The notes below the pieces were generated by a model that did no database searches, was not told where the DNA came from, and was given only the letters and a program-made list of their open reading frames with translations. The translations under genes and the position numbers were made by a program. A stretch of DNA of 64,000 nt, taken from positions 11,561-75,560 of the forward strand of contig DATLRX010000002.1 of assembly GCA_035534435.1 (NCBI GenBank), given 5' to 3'. Origin of the DNA: Palsa-851 sp035534435. GTDB lineage: Bacteria > Chloroflexota > Dormibacteria > Aeolococcales > Aeolococcaceae. Below, piece after piece: positions 8,477-16,216 of this stretch (the first letter of the stretch is position 1; each line of letters begins with the position of its first letter).

Positions 8477-8775
8477 GCCGGTCTGGTTCGGCGTCCGTCG
8501 AGGCGGATCGTCCAGCGATCGACGGTGTCGATGCGTAGGTGCGTCTGGTCCCAGGGATCGCGCACCAGCGTCTTGCGCACCGCGTCCTCGGACTCGGCGT
8601 CGACGACGAGGACAACCCGGTGCTCGTCACCAAGCGGCCCCCCGAGCACCACGAACCCGGATGCGACGAGCCCGTCCATGAACGCGGCGTGCTCGGTCCA
8701 ACCGCACTGCTCTTCCAGCGGACGTCCCTCCCTCCACGCCGGGCCCGTGCGGCGCAGCACGACGAAGAACGTCAT
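8473..8775 (-). CDS. YCII domain-containing small protein
   Basis: A 100-residue YciI-like protein of ferredoxin-like fold: an N-terminal strand (FFVVLRRTGPAW), a helix EHAAFMDGLVASG and the characteristic GGPLGD turn followed by a strand. Such proteins are often of unknown function. It is convergent with the monooxygenase/reductase gene (4-base overlap of stops) and follows the DUF1697 gene by seven bases, so it is probably the last gene of that short reverse operon. Confidence 0.82.
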   Translation of the reverse strand: MTFFVVLRRTGPAWREGRPLEEQCGWTEHAAFMDGLVASGFVVLGGPLGDEHRVVLVVDAESEDAVRKTLVRDPWDQTHLRIDTVDRWTIRLDGRRTRPA

Positions 8776-8782
8776 GTGGCGA

Positions 8783-9313
8783 TCACGCCGTCAGGTCGCG
8801 AAGCCGCACGGTCGTGTTCCAGTTCCGCGTCGTCGTCTGTACTCCCAGCACCTTGTCCCAGTCGGGCAGGCGAGACCCCATGATGCCGTTGCGCAGACGC
8901 ATGTAGATCACGCGGTCGCCGACCGCGAACTCGTCCGGAGCGCACGCATCGCGGTCGACAGTATCGATTTTCGCGGCGGGTGGTGCCGTGGCGACGAAGG
9001 TCGCGTGCAGCTCACGCGTTTCGGCGCCGCGCGCGACGAACGGATTCGAATCGACGACCGACGCGATCTCGGCCGCGGTTCGGACCATCACGGCAACGTC
9101 CATGCCGAACGTCGTCCTGATACCCGCCGAGATGTGCTGCTCCAGCGTCGTGTCCTTTCCCGCGCCGGCAACGAAGATCACGTTGCCGCTCTGGATGTGG
9201 GTGCGAACATCCTCGTATCCGAGCGACTGGATCATCGCGCGCAGATCCCCCATGGCGATCCGCTTGTTGCGCCCGACGTTGATCCCGCGCAGGAGGGCGA
9301 TCCGGGTGGTCAT
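8783..9313 (-). CDS. DUF1697 family protein
   Basis: A 176-residue protein that begins with the diagnostic RIALLRGINVGRNKRIAM and continues LRAMIQSLGYEDVRTHIQSGNVIF, the hallmark of DUF1697. Function of the family is unknown. ATG 9313 overlaps the stop of the upstream alpha/beta hydrolase by four bases, indicating translational coupling; the frame upstream of that ATG is not conserved-looking. Confidence 0.9.
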   Translation of the reverse strand: MTTRIALLRGINVGRNKRIAMGDLRAMIQSLGYEDVRTHIQSGNVIFVAGAGKDTTLEQHISAGIRTTFGMDVAVMVRTAAEIASVVDSNPFVARGAETRELHATFVATAPPAAKIDTVDRDACAPDEFAVGDRVIYMRLRNGIMGSRLPDWDKVLGVQTTTRNWNTTVRLRDLTA

Positions 9314-10029
9314 GCCAGCTTCACCGGATCCCCGAAGGTCAGCGCCGAGTCGAGGGAGTCGAAGAACCACTTGCGCTCCTTGCGCATGAAGAAGAGATGG
9401 CCACCGCGGAACGTCACCAGCTGCGAGCGCGCGATACCCTGGCGCATCTCCTCGGCCCGGCGCAACGGGGCGATCCAGTCATTGCGACCGTGCATGATCG
9501 TCGCGGGCACCTGGATCTCATCCAGGCGGTCGATGCACTCGAACACGCGCGACGCCTGGCGCTGGCGCTCGCGCGCAAATGCCGGCTGTGGGTACTTGCC
9601 GCGGAAGAGGAAGCTGGCGAGAAACATGAGCATCTCCATGCGCGTCGGCCCGTTGTCCGGTCGCGCGGTCGCGGACGTGCTCACGAGGATCAGGCGTGCC
9701 ACCAGCTCCGGATGTTCGAGCGTCAGCTGCATCGCGATCTTGCCTCCCATCGAGATGCCGAGGACGGTCGCTGCGCTGATACCCAGTGCCCGCATGAGCC
9801 CGGCGGTGTCCTCGGCCATCATCTCGATGGAGTACGGGACGTCCGGCTTGTCGGTGCGTCCCGCGCCGCGGTTGTCGAACGCGAGCACACGGTTGGTGCG
9901 CGCAAGCCTCGCGATCAGCTGCTCCGATTCCGAGAGGTCGTTGGCGAGACCACCGATCAGCACCACGGGATCCCCTGCTCCATGGAACTCGTAGTACATG
10001 TCGATGTCACCGACTCGCTGGACTGGCAT
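9310..10029 (-). CDS. Alpha/beta hydrolase
   Basis: A 239-residue alpha/beta hydrolase. The oxyanion-loop strand VVLIGG, FDNRGAGRTDKP, the nucleophile elbow GISMGG, the acid in GRNDW and the catalytic His in GGHLFF are all present. It resembles carboxylesterases and enol-lactone hydrolases such as PcaD, so a second lactonase is possible, but identity is not assignable. The start is ATG 10029, since the conserved VGDIDMYYEFHG follows directly. It lies just downstream of the IclR gene and may have its own promoter. Confidence 0.85.
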   Translation of the reverse strand: MPVQRVGDIDMYYEFHGAGDPVVLIGGLANDLSESEQLIARLARTNRVLAFDNRGAGRTDKPDVPYSIEMMAEDTAGLMRALGISAATVLGISMGGKIAMQLTLEHPELVARLILVSTSATARPDNGPTRMEMLMFLASFLFRGKYPQPAFARERQRQASRVFECIDRLDEIQVPATIMHGRNDWIAPLRRAEEMRQGIARSQLVTFRGGHLFFMRKERKWFFDSLDSALTFGDPVKLA

Positions 10030-10036
10030 GCTCGAG

Positions 10037-10042
10037 ACGCTA
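10037..10042 (-). promoter_or_regulatory. Candidate -10 element for a leaderless hydrolase transcript
   Basis: On the reverse strand TAGCGT (TANNNT consensus) ends seven bases before the ATG of the alpha/beta hydrolase, with no ribosome-binding sequence between them. This is the geometry of leaderless actinobacterial transcripts. It overlaps the end of the IclR gene. The call is pattern-based only. Confidence 0.3.
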
Positions 10043-10840
10043 GCGCGATCCGTTGCTGCTGTGGCGGAGGTCCTCCTCGATGCCGCGCGCCGCTGCAAGC
10101 AGGTGTGGAAGGAACTCCTCGCGCACGAGATCCGGGCTTCCACGGCTCACAGGTGACGACACGTTGACCGCGGCGGTGACACGCCCCGAGAGGTCGTGGA
10201 TGGGGGCGGCGATGGCGCGCAATCCCTCTTCGAGCTCCTCGTTGACGAAGGACCACCCCTGACGCCGCACGAGCAACAGCTCGGCACGCAGCGCGTCGAC
10301 GTCGGTGACGGTGCGCGCTGTCAGGCGGCGCAGCTCCACAGACGCGAAGTAGCCGTCGAGCCACTCGTCGCTCTGCCCGGCGAGCAGCACGCGCCCCATC
10401 GACGTTGCATACGCGGGGAAGCGCGTGCCCACGCTGATGGTGATCGTCATGATCCGCCGGGTCGGGACGCGGGCGACGTAGACGACATCGTCGGCGTCGA
10501 GGACCGAGACCGACGAGGACTCGCGCAGCGTCGCGACGAGGCGCTCGAGGTGCGGCTGCGCGACCTCGTGCAGGCTGAGGCTCGAGAGGTATGCGTATCC
10601 GAGCTCGAGGACGCGCGGGCGCAACGCGAACAGACGGCCGCTGCTGCGCACGTAGCCGAGCTCGGTGAGCGTGCGCAGGAAGCGGCGCGCCGAGGCACGT
10701 GTCAACCCGGCTGCGCGAGCAACGTCGCTGAGCGTGAGCTCGGGGTGCTCAGCGTCGAAAGCACGGATCACCGCAAGGCCGCGCGCGAGCGACTGCACGA
10801 AGTCCGCTCCAACCGCATGCTCCGCGCGCGAGTCGGTCAT
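10040..10840 (-). CDS. pcaR: IclR-family regulator, PcaR/PcaU-like
   Basis: A 266-residue IclR-type regulator. The N-terminal winged helix (about 12-75) contains LSDVARAAGLTRASARRFLRTLTELGYV, and the C-terminal effector domain carries LRESSSVSVLDADDVVYVARV, FPAYATSMGRVLLA and the closing AIAAPIHDLSGRVTAAVNVSSP. The FPAYATSMGRVLLA signature is typical of the PcaR/PcaU/PobR subgroup that senses protocatechuate-pathway intermediates. It is the distal gene of the pca operon (4-base overlap with pcaC). The inverted repeats at 17048 and 17164 are its likely operators. Confidence 0.88.
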   Translation of the reverse strand: MTDSRAEHAVGADFVQSLARGLAVIRAFDAEHPELTLSDVARAAGLTRASARRFLRTLTELGYVRSSGRLFALRPRVLELGYAYLSSLSLHEVAQPHLERLVATLRESSSVSVLDADDVVYVARVPTRRIMTITISVGTRFPAYATSMGRVLLAGQSDEWLDGYFASVELRRLTARTVTDVDALRAELLLVRRQGWSFVNEELEEGLRAIAAPIHDLSGRVTAAVNVSSPVSRGSPDLVREEFLPHLLAAARGIEEDLRHSSNGSR

Positions 10841-11241
10841 GCCGGCTCGCTGGGCGCGGGCTGCGGCGCACCGCCGGCGTCGAGCACACCACGGGCGATG
10901 CTGAAGGCACGGTTCGCGCGCGGCACACCCGCGTACACGGCAACCTGCAGGAGCACCTCCTTCAGCTCGTCGGCGGTGACCCCGTTTCGCAGTGCGGCAC
11001 GGATGTGCATCTCCAGCTCGTGCTCGTTGCCCTGTGCGGCCAGCATCGCCACGGTGATGCAGCTGCGTGTCCGGCGATCCAGCCCCGGTCGCGCCCAGAC
11101 AGCACCCCACGCGTAGCGCGTGATGTGCTCCTGGAAGTCGTTGGTGAACGCGTTCGCGTCACGCATCGCCCGGTCGACATGCGCGTCTCCGAGCACCTCG
11201 CGGCGGGTCGTCATCCCCTGCTCTCGGAGGTCGTCCGCCAT
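10837..11241 (-). CDS. pcaC: 4-carboxymuconolactone decarboxylase
   Basis: A 134-residue AhpD-fold decarboxylase converting 4-carboxymuconolactone to 3-oxoadipate enol-lactone. Visible signatures are WGAVWARPGLDRRTRSCITVAMLAA and NEHELEMHIRAALRNGVTADELKEVLLQVAVYAGVP, both typical of PcaC. The start ATG 11241 overlaps the pcaD stop by one base (TGATG), so the two are tightly coupled but not fused as in the PcaL proteins of Streptomyces and Rhodococcus. The pcaR start overlaps its stop by four bases. Confidence 0.95.
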   Translation of the reverse strand: MADDLREQGMTTRREVLGDAHVDRAMRDANAFTNDFQEHITRYAWGAVWARPGLDRRTRSCITVAMLAAQGNEHELEMHIRAALRNGVTADELKEVLLQVAVYAGVPRANRAFSIARGVLDAGGAPQPAPSEPA

Positions 11242-12017
11242 CAGGTCTCACCCCGCTCTTCAGCCAGATGTTCGCGGACCAGTCTGCTGACGATGTCGGG
11301 TTGCTCGATGTTGACGAGGTGCGCGGCGTCCGGCACGACGGCGACGCTCGCGTCGCGGAACGACGCGCCGAAGAGCACCGCCGCCGAAGGTCGCACGATC
11401 GGGTCATCCGCCCCGGCGATCAACAACGTCGGCGCATCGATCCGATGTATCCGATCACGCAGATCGCAGGCGACGATCGCATCGCAGCAGCCGGCATATC
11501 CCTCCGCGGACAGCCCCGCCAGCTCTCGCGTGAGACGGCTGACCGTCGCTGGATCCCGCGCGAGGAACGCCGGTGTGAACCAGTGCGACACGACGTCTGC
11601 GGCGATCGACTCGAGGCCACCGGCGCGCACCGCGAGCGCTCGCTCGCTGTACCGGCTCACCGGCTCCAGACGCGCGAGCGCGCACATCGCGACGAGACGT
11701 TCGATGCGCTGCGGATGATGCGACGCGAGCCAGAGCCCCACCATGCCGCCGAGCGACAGACCGCAGAAGGACGCGGACTCGACACCGAGATCGTCGAGCA
11801 GCGCGATGACGTCGTTGCCCAGATCGTCAATGCTGTACGGGCCGTTCGGGGCCGGCGACTCACCATGACCGCGGTGATCGTAGAGGAGCAGGCAGTACTC
11901 GGATTGCAACGGGTGCTGCGGTTCCCACATCGACCGCGTGGTTCCGAGCGAGCTGCTCATCACCAGCACCGGCCGGCTCCGGTCCCCGAGGATGGTGTAC
12001 GCGAGTGCGACCGTCAC
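11241..12017 (-). CDS. pcaD: 3-oxoadipate enol-lactonase
   Basis: A 258-residue alpha/beta hydrolase that opens 3-oxoadipate enol-lactone to 3-oxoadipate. It has SSSLGTTRSMWEPQ near the N-terminus, DHRGHGESP, the nucleophile motif GLSLGGMVGLWLA, the acid in GADDPIV and the His in DAAHLVNIEQP. GTG 12017 overlaps the pcaB stop by four bases. It sits between pcaB and pcaC in the same order as the domains of fused PcaL proteins. Confidence 0.94.
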   Translation of the reverse strand: MTVALAYTILGDRSRPVLVMSSSLGTTRSMWEPQHPLQSEYCLLLYDHRGHGESPAPNGPYSIDDLGNDVIALLDDLGVESASFCGLSLGGMVGLWLASHHPQRIERLVAMCALARLEPVSRYSERALAVRAGGLESIAADVVSHWFTPAFLARDPATVSRLTRELAGLSAEGYAGCCDAIVACDLRDRIHRIDAPTLLIAGADDPIVRPSAAVLFGASFRDASVAVVPDAAHLVNIEQPDIVSRLVREHLAEERGET

Positions 12018-13381
12018 CCCGACACCTCGATGGCGGCGTGCGCGCGTTCCGCACGCCTGATGAACTCCTGCGCCGAACCGAGGTATGCGCCGGGGTCAAG
12101 CGCCGCAGCGATCTCCGCCGCGGTCAGATGACCGCACACCGCCGGGTCGGTCGCGACCACGGTGGCGAACGCGACGTGACGCTGCGCGGCCTCGTCGCTG
12201 CAGCGCCGGACGATGTCTCGCGCCGCCCCGCGTCCGCTCCGTACCGCCAGCACGCCGGCGAGGCTCTCGGCCATCACCAACCCGCCGTCCGACCCGAGGT
12301 TCTCGGCCATCCGCGCCGGATCGATGGACAGGGTGCTCAGCAACCGGGCTGCGTGACGGCCGGCACCACCTGCGAGACGGAGCAGTGCACGGACCGTCTC
12401 CCACTCGGCATGCCACGCGCCGGTGGCCCGTTCATGCTCCTGCACCATCGCGTGGAACACGGTCGCGACCAGCCCCGGTGCTCGCTCCGCCGCGGCGATG
12501 ACGAGCACGGCTCTGACCGGGTTGTGCTTCTGCGGCAGCGTCGACGACGTCCCGTGCTCGGCATCACCGCCTTCGCGGGCCTCGGCGACCTCCGCCTGCG
12601 CGAGCAGCGTGACGTCGCGCGCGATCTTCCCGAGCACGCCGATCGCGGTTCCCAGTGCGGCGGCAAGCTCCGCACTGCGTGTGCGGTCCGTGTGCCACGG
12701 CATCACCGGCTCAGCCAGCCCGAGTCGCTCCGCGAATCCGTGCACCACGCGGGCACCTGACTCGCGGAGCGGTGCCAGCGTTCCCGCCGCGCCGCCCAGC
12801 TGCACCGCAAGGCGTTCCGATCTGACATGAGTGAGCAGCTCGCGTGCTTCATCGATCGCCACCAGCCACCCCGCGGCCTTGAGACCGAAGGTCGTGGGAA
12901 CCGCGGGCTGCAACAGGGTGCGCGCCGTCATCAGCGCCTCGCGATGGGTCGCGGCGAGAGCCGCGCACGCGGTAGCCGCGTCTCGCAGGTCCGCGAGGAT
13001 GAGATCGAGCGCGCGCTGCGCGATGAGTGAGAGCGCGGTGTCGATGATGTCCTGGCTGGTCGCGCCCAGGTGGACATATCGCTGCGTGGCGGGTGAGACC
13101 GCGGCGACCAGGTCGCTGACCAGCGGTGCCGCCGGGTTGCCCGCCGCGACGGCACGGCGTCCGATGTCCGCGATGTCAAAGCGCTCGGCACGGCACGCGG
13201 ACGTGATCTCCGCGGCAGCCTCGGCGGGGACGAGCCCCGCGGCCGCCTCGGCGCCCGCGAGCGCCGCCTCCGCGTCGAGCATCGCCTGCAGCCAGGCCAC
13301 GTCCCCGGCTGCGTCATCCACGTCCGCGCTGCCGAAGAGCTGGTCCACGAGCCCGTCAGCAGTCGAAGAAGACGGTCTCAC
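12014..13381 (-). CDS. pcaB: 3-carboxy-cis,cis-muconate cycloisomerase
   Basis: A 455-residue member of the fumarase/aspartase superfamily that lactonises 3-carboxymuconate. The signature GTSSTLPQKHNPVRA (the SSxxPxKxNP loop) and the N-terminal AWLQAMLDAEAALA are clear. I choose GTG 13381, which follows an AGGGCG run and gives an N-terminus (RPSSSTADGLVDQLF) like relatives; this overlaps pcaG by 26 bases. GTG 13348 is an alternative that avoids the overlap. It also overlaps pcaD by four bases. Confidence 0.93.
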   Translation of the reverse strand: MRPSSSTADGLVDQLFGSADVDDAAGDVAWLQAMLDAEAALAGAEAAAGLVPAEAAAEITSACRAERFDIADIGRRAVAAGNPAAPLVSDLVAAVSPATQRYVHLGATSQDIIDTALSLIAQRALDLILADLRDAATACAALAATHREALMTARTLLQPAVPTTFGLKAAGWLVAIDEARELLTHVRSERLAVQLGGAAGTLAPLRESGARVVHGFAERLGLAEPVMPWHTDRTRSAELAAALGTAIGVLGKIARDVTLLAQAEVAEAREGGDAEHGTSSTLPQKHNPVRAVLVIAAAERAPGLVATVFHAMVQEHERATGAWHAEWETVRALLRLAGGAGRHAARLLSTLSIDPARMAENLGSDGGLVMAESLAGVLAVRSGRGAARDIVRRCSDEAAQRHVAFATVVATDPAVCGHLTAAEIAAALDPGAYLGSAQEFIRRAERAHAAIEVSG

Positions 13382-13841
13382 GCTCGCCCTGAAGGTGGGT
13401 GTCGAACCGGAGGCCAGCGCCGTCATTCGCAGCGATGAGCGTCGCCCGTTCTTCAGGTGTGAGCACGCGCAGCGCGGCGTCGTTCCCGTTGGCGGTGCTC
13501 TCGTCGGGGAAGTACACCCTGGTGACGAGGCGGGTCAGGAGTCCGCGTGCGAACACCGACACGTCGATGTGTGGCGCTGCGCCCGCGGTTGCGCCCGACG
13601 GCTTGATCACAAGCACCGCGACGTGCCCCTCGTCATCGGTTGCGGATCGAGCCACCCCTTCCGGCTGCCATGTCTCGACGAGCGCATCTCGCACGGGTTG
13701 TCCTTCACTGTCGAGCACGTGCCCGGAGATGCGCACCGCACCCGGCGTTCCCTCGGGAACGACCTGCGCGCCGATCGTCGGGCCGGGCCCGATCGCGAAG
13801 TACGGCCCCACGGTCTGCGACGGCGTGAGCGGGAGCGTCAT
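13356..13841 (-). CDS. pcaG: Protocatechuate 3,4-dioxygenase alpha subunit (short)
   Basis: A 161-residue intradiol dioxygenase alpha subunit. The start TPSQTVGPYFAIG, the core LVETWQP, APHIDVSVFARGLLTRLVTRVYFPDE and the end FDTHLQGERETVFFDC are classic PcaG. Typical PcaG is about 190-200 residues. Here the segment after VETWQ goes straight to ARSATDDEG, so roughly 17-20 residues of the usual loop are absent, in frame. The alpha subunit does not bind the catalytic iron but completes the active-site cavity. ATG 13841 overlaps the pcaH stop by four bases. Confidence 0.88.
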   Translation of the reverse strand: MTLPLTPSQTVGPYFAIGPGPTIGAQVVPEGTPGAVRISGHVLDSEGQPVRDALVETWQPEGVARSATDDEGHVAVLVIKPSGATAGAAPHIDVSVFARGLLTRLVTRVYFPDESTANGNDAALRVLTPEERATLIAANDGAGLRFDTHLQGERETVFFDC

Positions 13842-14274
13842 TCCTCGCCATCATCGTGCAGCGGGGTGGCGTCCCGCCCGGCGACGACGATGTCCCATGC
13901 GTACCCGAGTGACCACTCGGGCCGGGTGAGCTCCAGCGACCAGCGCGCGACCAGTCGCTCGCGCACCGCGGGGTCCGGCATCGCGTTGTCGAGCGGATCG
14001 AGCGGCAGCAGCGGATCCCCGGGACGAGCGCCCCGGACACGGGCTCGCCGTCCTCGTCGCGGACCGACCCATTGATGGTGATGCGCTCGCCGATCGGTTC
14101 GCCCTCGTGCTGACGCGTGAGGTCGTGCTCCAGGGGGCCGATCGTGATGCCGGTGAGCAGCGGCGCCGAGAGGTCGGGGAAGCGTTCCGGCAGCACGCGA
14201 AGCGGGCGTTTCGGGGCGCGCAGCTCGCTGGAGCGGTACGCCGGTGTGTTGTTGGGTGGATGCACCGAAGGCAT
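13838..14274 (-). pseudogene. pcaH: Protocatechuate 3,4-dioxygenase beta subunit, disrupted by internal deletion and frameshift
   Basis: The first 84 codons (from ATG 14274, MPSVHPPNNTPAYRSSELRA to DEDGEPVSGALV) are a normal PcaH N-terminus. At about 14023 the homology jumps to another frame and resumes at PGDPLLPLDPLDNAMPD, running to the normal C-terminus LGYAWDIVVAGRDATPLHDD. Compared with known PcaH, about 80-85 residues (roughly 250 bases, not a multiple of three) are missing. That segment carries both iron-ligand tyrosines and both histidines, so the gene as written cannot make an active enzyme. It keeps operon overlaps with pcaF (1 base) and pcaG (4 bases). Real mutation or assembly error cannot be separated from sequence. 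Confidence 0.88.
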
Positions 14275-15455
14275 CAGCGCTCCACCACGACCGCGAGGCC
14301 CTGACCGACGCCGATGCAGATCGCCGCGAGCCCGAAACCGCCGCCGCGCCGGGCCAGCTCATGAGCCAGCGAGGCGATGATCCGCGCTCCCGAGCAGCCG
14401 ATCGGGTGGCCGATCGCGATCGCTCCTCCGTTCGGATTGACCTTCTCGGGGTCGAGCTCCGGCCAGAGGTGCAGGCAGGCGAGCGACTGTGCCGCGAACG
14501 CCTCGTTGAGCTCGACGACCGCGACGTCGTCCCAACCGATGCCCGCTTTGCGAAGCGCCGCGTTCGCCGCCTCGACCGGTCCGATCCCGTACATCGGTGG
14601 CTCGACTGCGCTCACACCTCGCGAGACGATGCGGGCGAGCGGTTCGCGGCCCGAGCGACGCACGCCGTCGGAGTCCGCGAGCAGCACGGCAGCCGCGCCG
14701 TCGTTGAGCGGGGACGCGTTCCCGGCGGTGACCGTGCCATCGCCGCGAAACACCGGTCGAAGCCTGGCGAGCGCTTCGAGCGAGCTGTCGCCACGGATGC
14801 ACTCATCGCGGATGAGGTCGACGCCATCGATCGGAACGACCTCGTCCGCATAGCGGCCGGCGTCCCACGCAGCGGCCGCCATGCGATGGCTGCGCAGCGC
14901 GAACGCGTCCTGCTCCTCACGCGTGATCCCATACGTGGACGCGAGCAGCTCCGCGCCTTCACCGAGCGAGATCGTCCATTCCGCCGGCATGCGCGGGTTC
15001 ACCATGCGCCAGCCGAGCGTCGTCGAGAACAGCGTCTCGTTGGTGCGGGGATACCCACGCTCGGGCTTGAGCATCACCCACGGTGCGCGGCTCATCGACT
15101 CGACGCCGCCGGCGATGCAGACCGAATGATCACCGACCTGGATCGCGCGACTCGCCTGGATCACCGCCTCGAGCCCGGACCCGCAGAGGCGGTTGACGGT
15201 CGTCCCGGGAACGGACGGCGGCACGCCCGCGAGCAGCAGTGCCATGCGGGCGACGTTACGGTTGTCCTCGCCGGCGCCGTTGCCGTCACCAAAGACCACG
15301 TCGCCGATCTGCGCCGGCTCGAGCGACGGAGTGCGCTTGAGCAGTGCGGTGATCACGTACGCGGCGAGATCGTCCGGACGCTGCCCGGCAAGCGCGCCGC
15401 CGTGGCGGCCGATCGGCGTGCGCACCGCGTCCAGGATGAAGACCTCACCGCTCAC
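14274..15455 (-). CDS. pcaF: 3-oxoadipyl-CoA thiolase
   Basis: A 393-residue thiolase. The acylated Cys lies in VNRLCGSGLEAV (about 91), the His in NPNGGAIAIGHPIGCSGARI and the second Cys in CIGVGQGLAVV at the end. The degradative PcaF/PaaJ type is indicated by VFILDAVRTPIGRHGGAL and DVVFGDGNGAGEDNRNVARMA. It cleaves 3-oxoadipyl-CoA to succinyl-CoA and acetyl-CoA, the last step of the pathway. GTG 15455 overlaps the pcaJ stop by four bases. Confidence 0.95.
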   Translation of the reverse strand: MSGEVFILDAVRTPIGRHGGALAGQRPDDLAAYVITALLKRTPSLEPAQIGDVVFGDGNGAGEDNRNVARMALLLAGVPPSVPGTTVNRLCGSGLEAVIQASRAIQVGDHSVCIAGGVESMSRAPWVMLKPERGYPRTNETLFSTTLGWRMVNPRMPAEWTISLGEGAELLASTYGITREEQDAFALRSHRMAAAAWDAGRYADEVVPIDGVDLIRDECIRGDSSLEALARLRPVFRGDGTVTAGNASPLNDGAAAVLLADSDGVRRSGREPLARIVSRGVSAVEPPMYGIGPVEAANAALRKAGIGWDDVAVVELNEAFAAQSLACLHLWPELDPEKVNPNGGAIAIGHPIGCSGARIIASLAHELARRGGGFGLAAICIGVGQGLAVVVER

Positions 15456-16216
15456 GACGCGCCCTTGGTCGCCTCCAGGCGGCGGAGCACCGCGAGCTCC
15501 TCAGCACTCGGTGGGTCTGTGGTCGACAGGTCCGGGGAGGTCGCGAGCGGCCATCCGGTCGCCGCCCGTGCCTGCTCCGCGGTCGCACCGGGGTGGACGC
15601 TCACCAGCGTCAGCTCGCACGTGTCGGGGTGGGGCGTCAGCACGCCGAGGTCCGTAATGACGACTCGCGGTCCCGCGCCGCGGAGGCCGAGGCGCTGGCG
15701 GTCACCCGGGCCCTGACCGAAACCGACCGACGTGACGAAGTCCACCCGGTCGACGAACGTGCGCAGCGTCTGCCGGACCACGACGACACCCTCGCGACAC
15801 GAGGCCGCGATCTCGGGCGCGCCTCCAGCCCCCGGCAGCCGGACGCCGGGATGCCGATAGTCCTTGCCGATCACCGTGGTGTTGATATTGGCGTAGCGGT
15901 CGATCTGCGCCGCGCTGAGGAACCCGACGTCGATCCTGCCGGGCTGCAACCAGTAGTTGAAGACCTCGGGAACGCTCACGACGGTGTCGGCCGTGTCTGC
16001 GAGCATGCCGTCGCCGATGGAGAGCGGCAACCGGTCCGGCTTGGCGCCGAGCGTGCCCGACTCGTAGATGAGCACGACATCCGGCGCGTGCGTGAACCGC
16101 GCCAGGTTCGCCGCGGTGCTCGGCAGACCGATGCCGACGAAACAGACCGTCCCGTTGTGCAGCTGCCGGGCGGCGGCCACGGTCATCATCTCGTCGGCGG
16201 TGTATTCCTCGGTCAC
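15452..16216 (-). CDS. pcaJ: 3-oxoadipate CoA-transferase subunit B
   Basis: A 254-residue CoA-transferase beta subunit. The catalytic Glu is in LIYESGTLGAKP and the GIGLPSTAAN loop is present. GTG 16216 overlaps the pcaI stop by four bases and is preferred over the long upstream frame, which is an off-frame reading of pcaI. With PcaI it moves CoA from succinyl-CoA to 3-oxoadipate. The sequence is also similar to the IpdB/CatJ group, but the pca context decides. Confidence 0.93.
   Translation of the reverse strand: MTEEYTADEMMTVAAARQLHNGTVCFVGIGLPSTAANLARFTHAPDVVLIYESGTLGAKPDRLPLSIGDGMLADTADTVVSVPEVFNYWLQPGRIDVGFLSAAQIDRYANINTTVIGKDYRHPGVRLPGAGGAPEIAASCREGVVVVRQTLRTFVDRVDFVTSVGFGQGPGDRQRLGLRGAGPRVVITDLGVLTPHPDTCELTLVSVHPGATAEQARAATGWPLATSPDLSTTDPPSAEELAVLRRLEATKGAS

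Noticed and set aside
14244..15716. A 490-codon forward frame antisense to pcaF and pcaJ
   Set aside because: Its product has no recognisable domain and the reverse strand carries complete thiolase and CoA-transferase genes.
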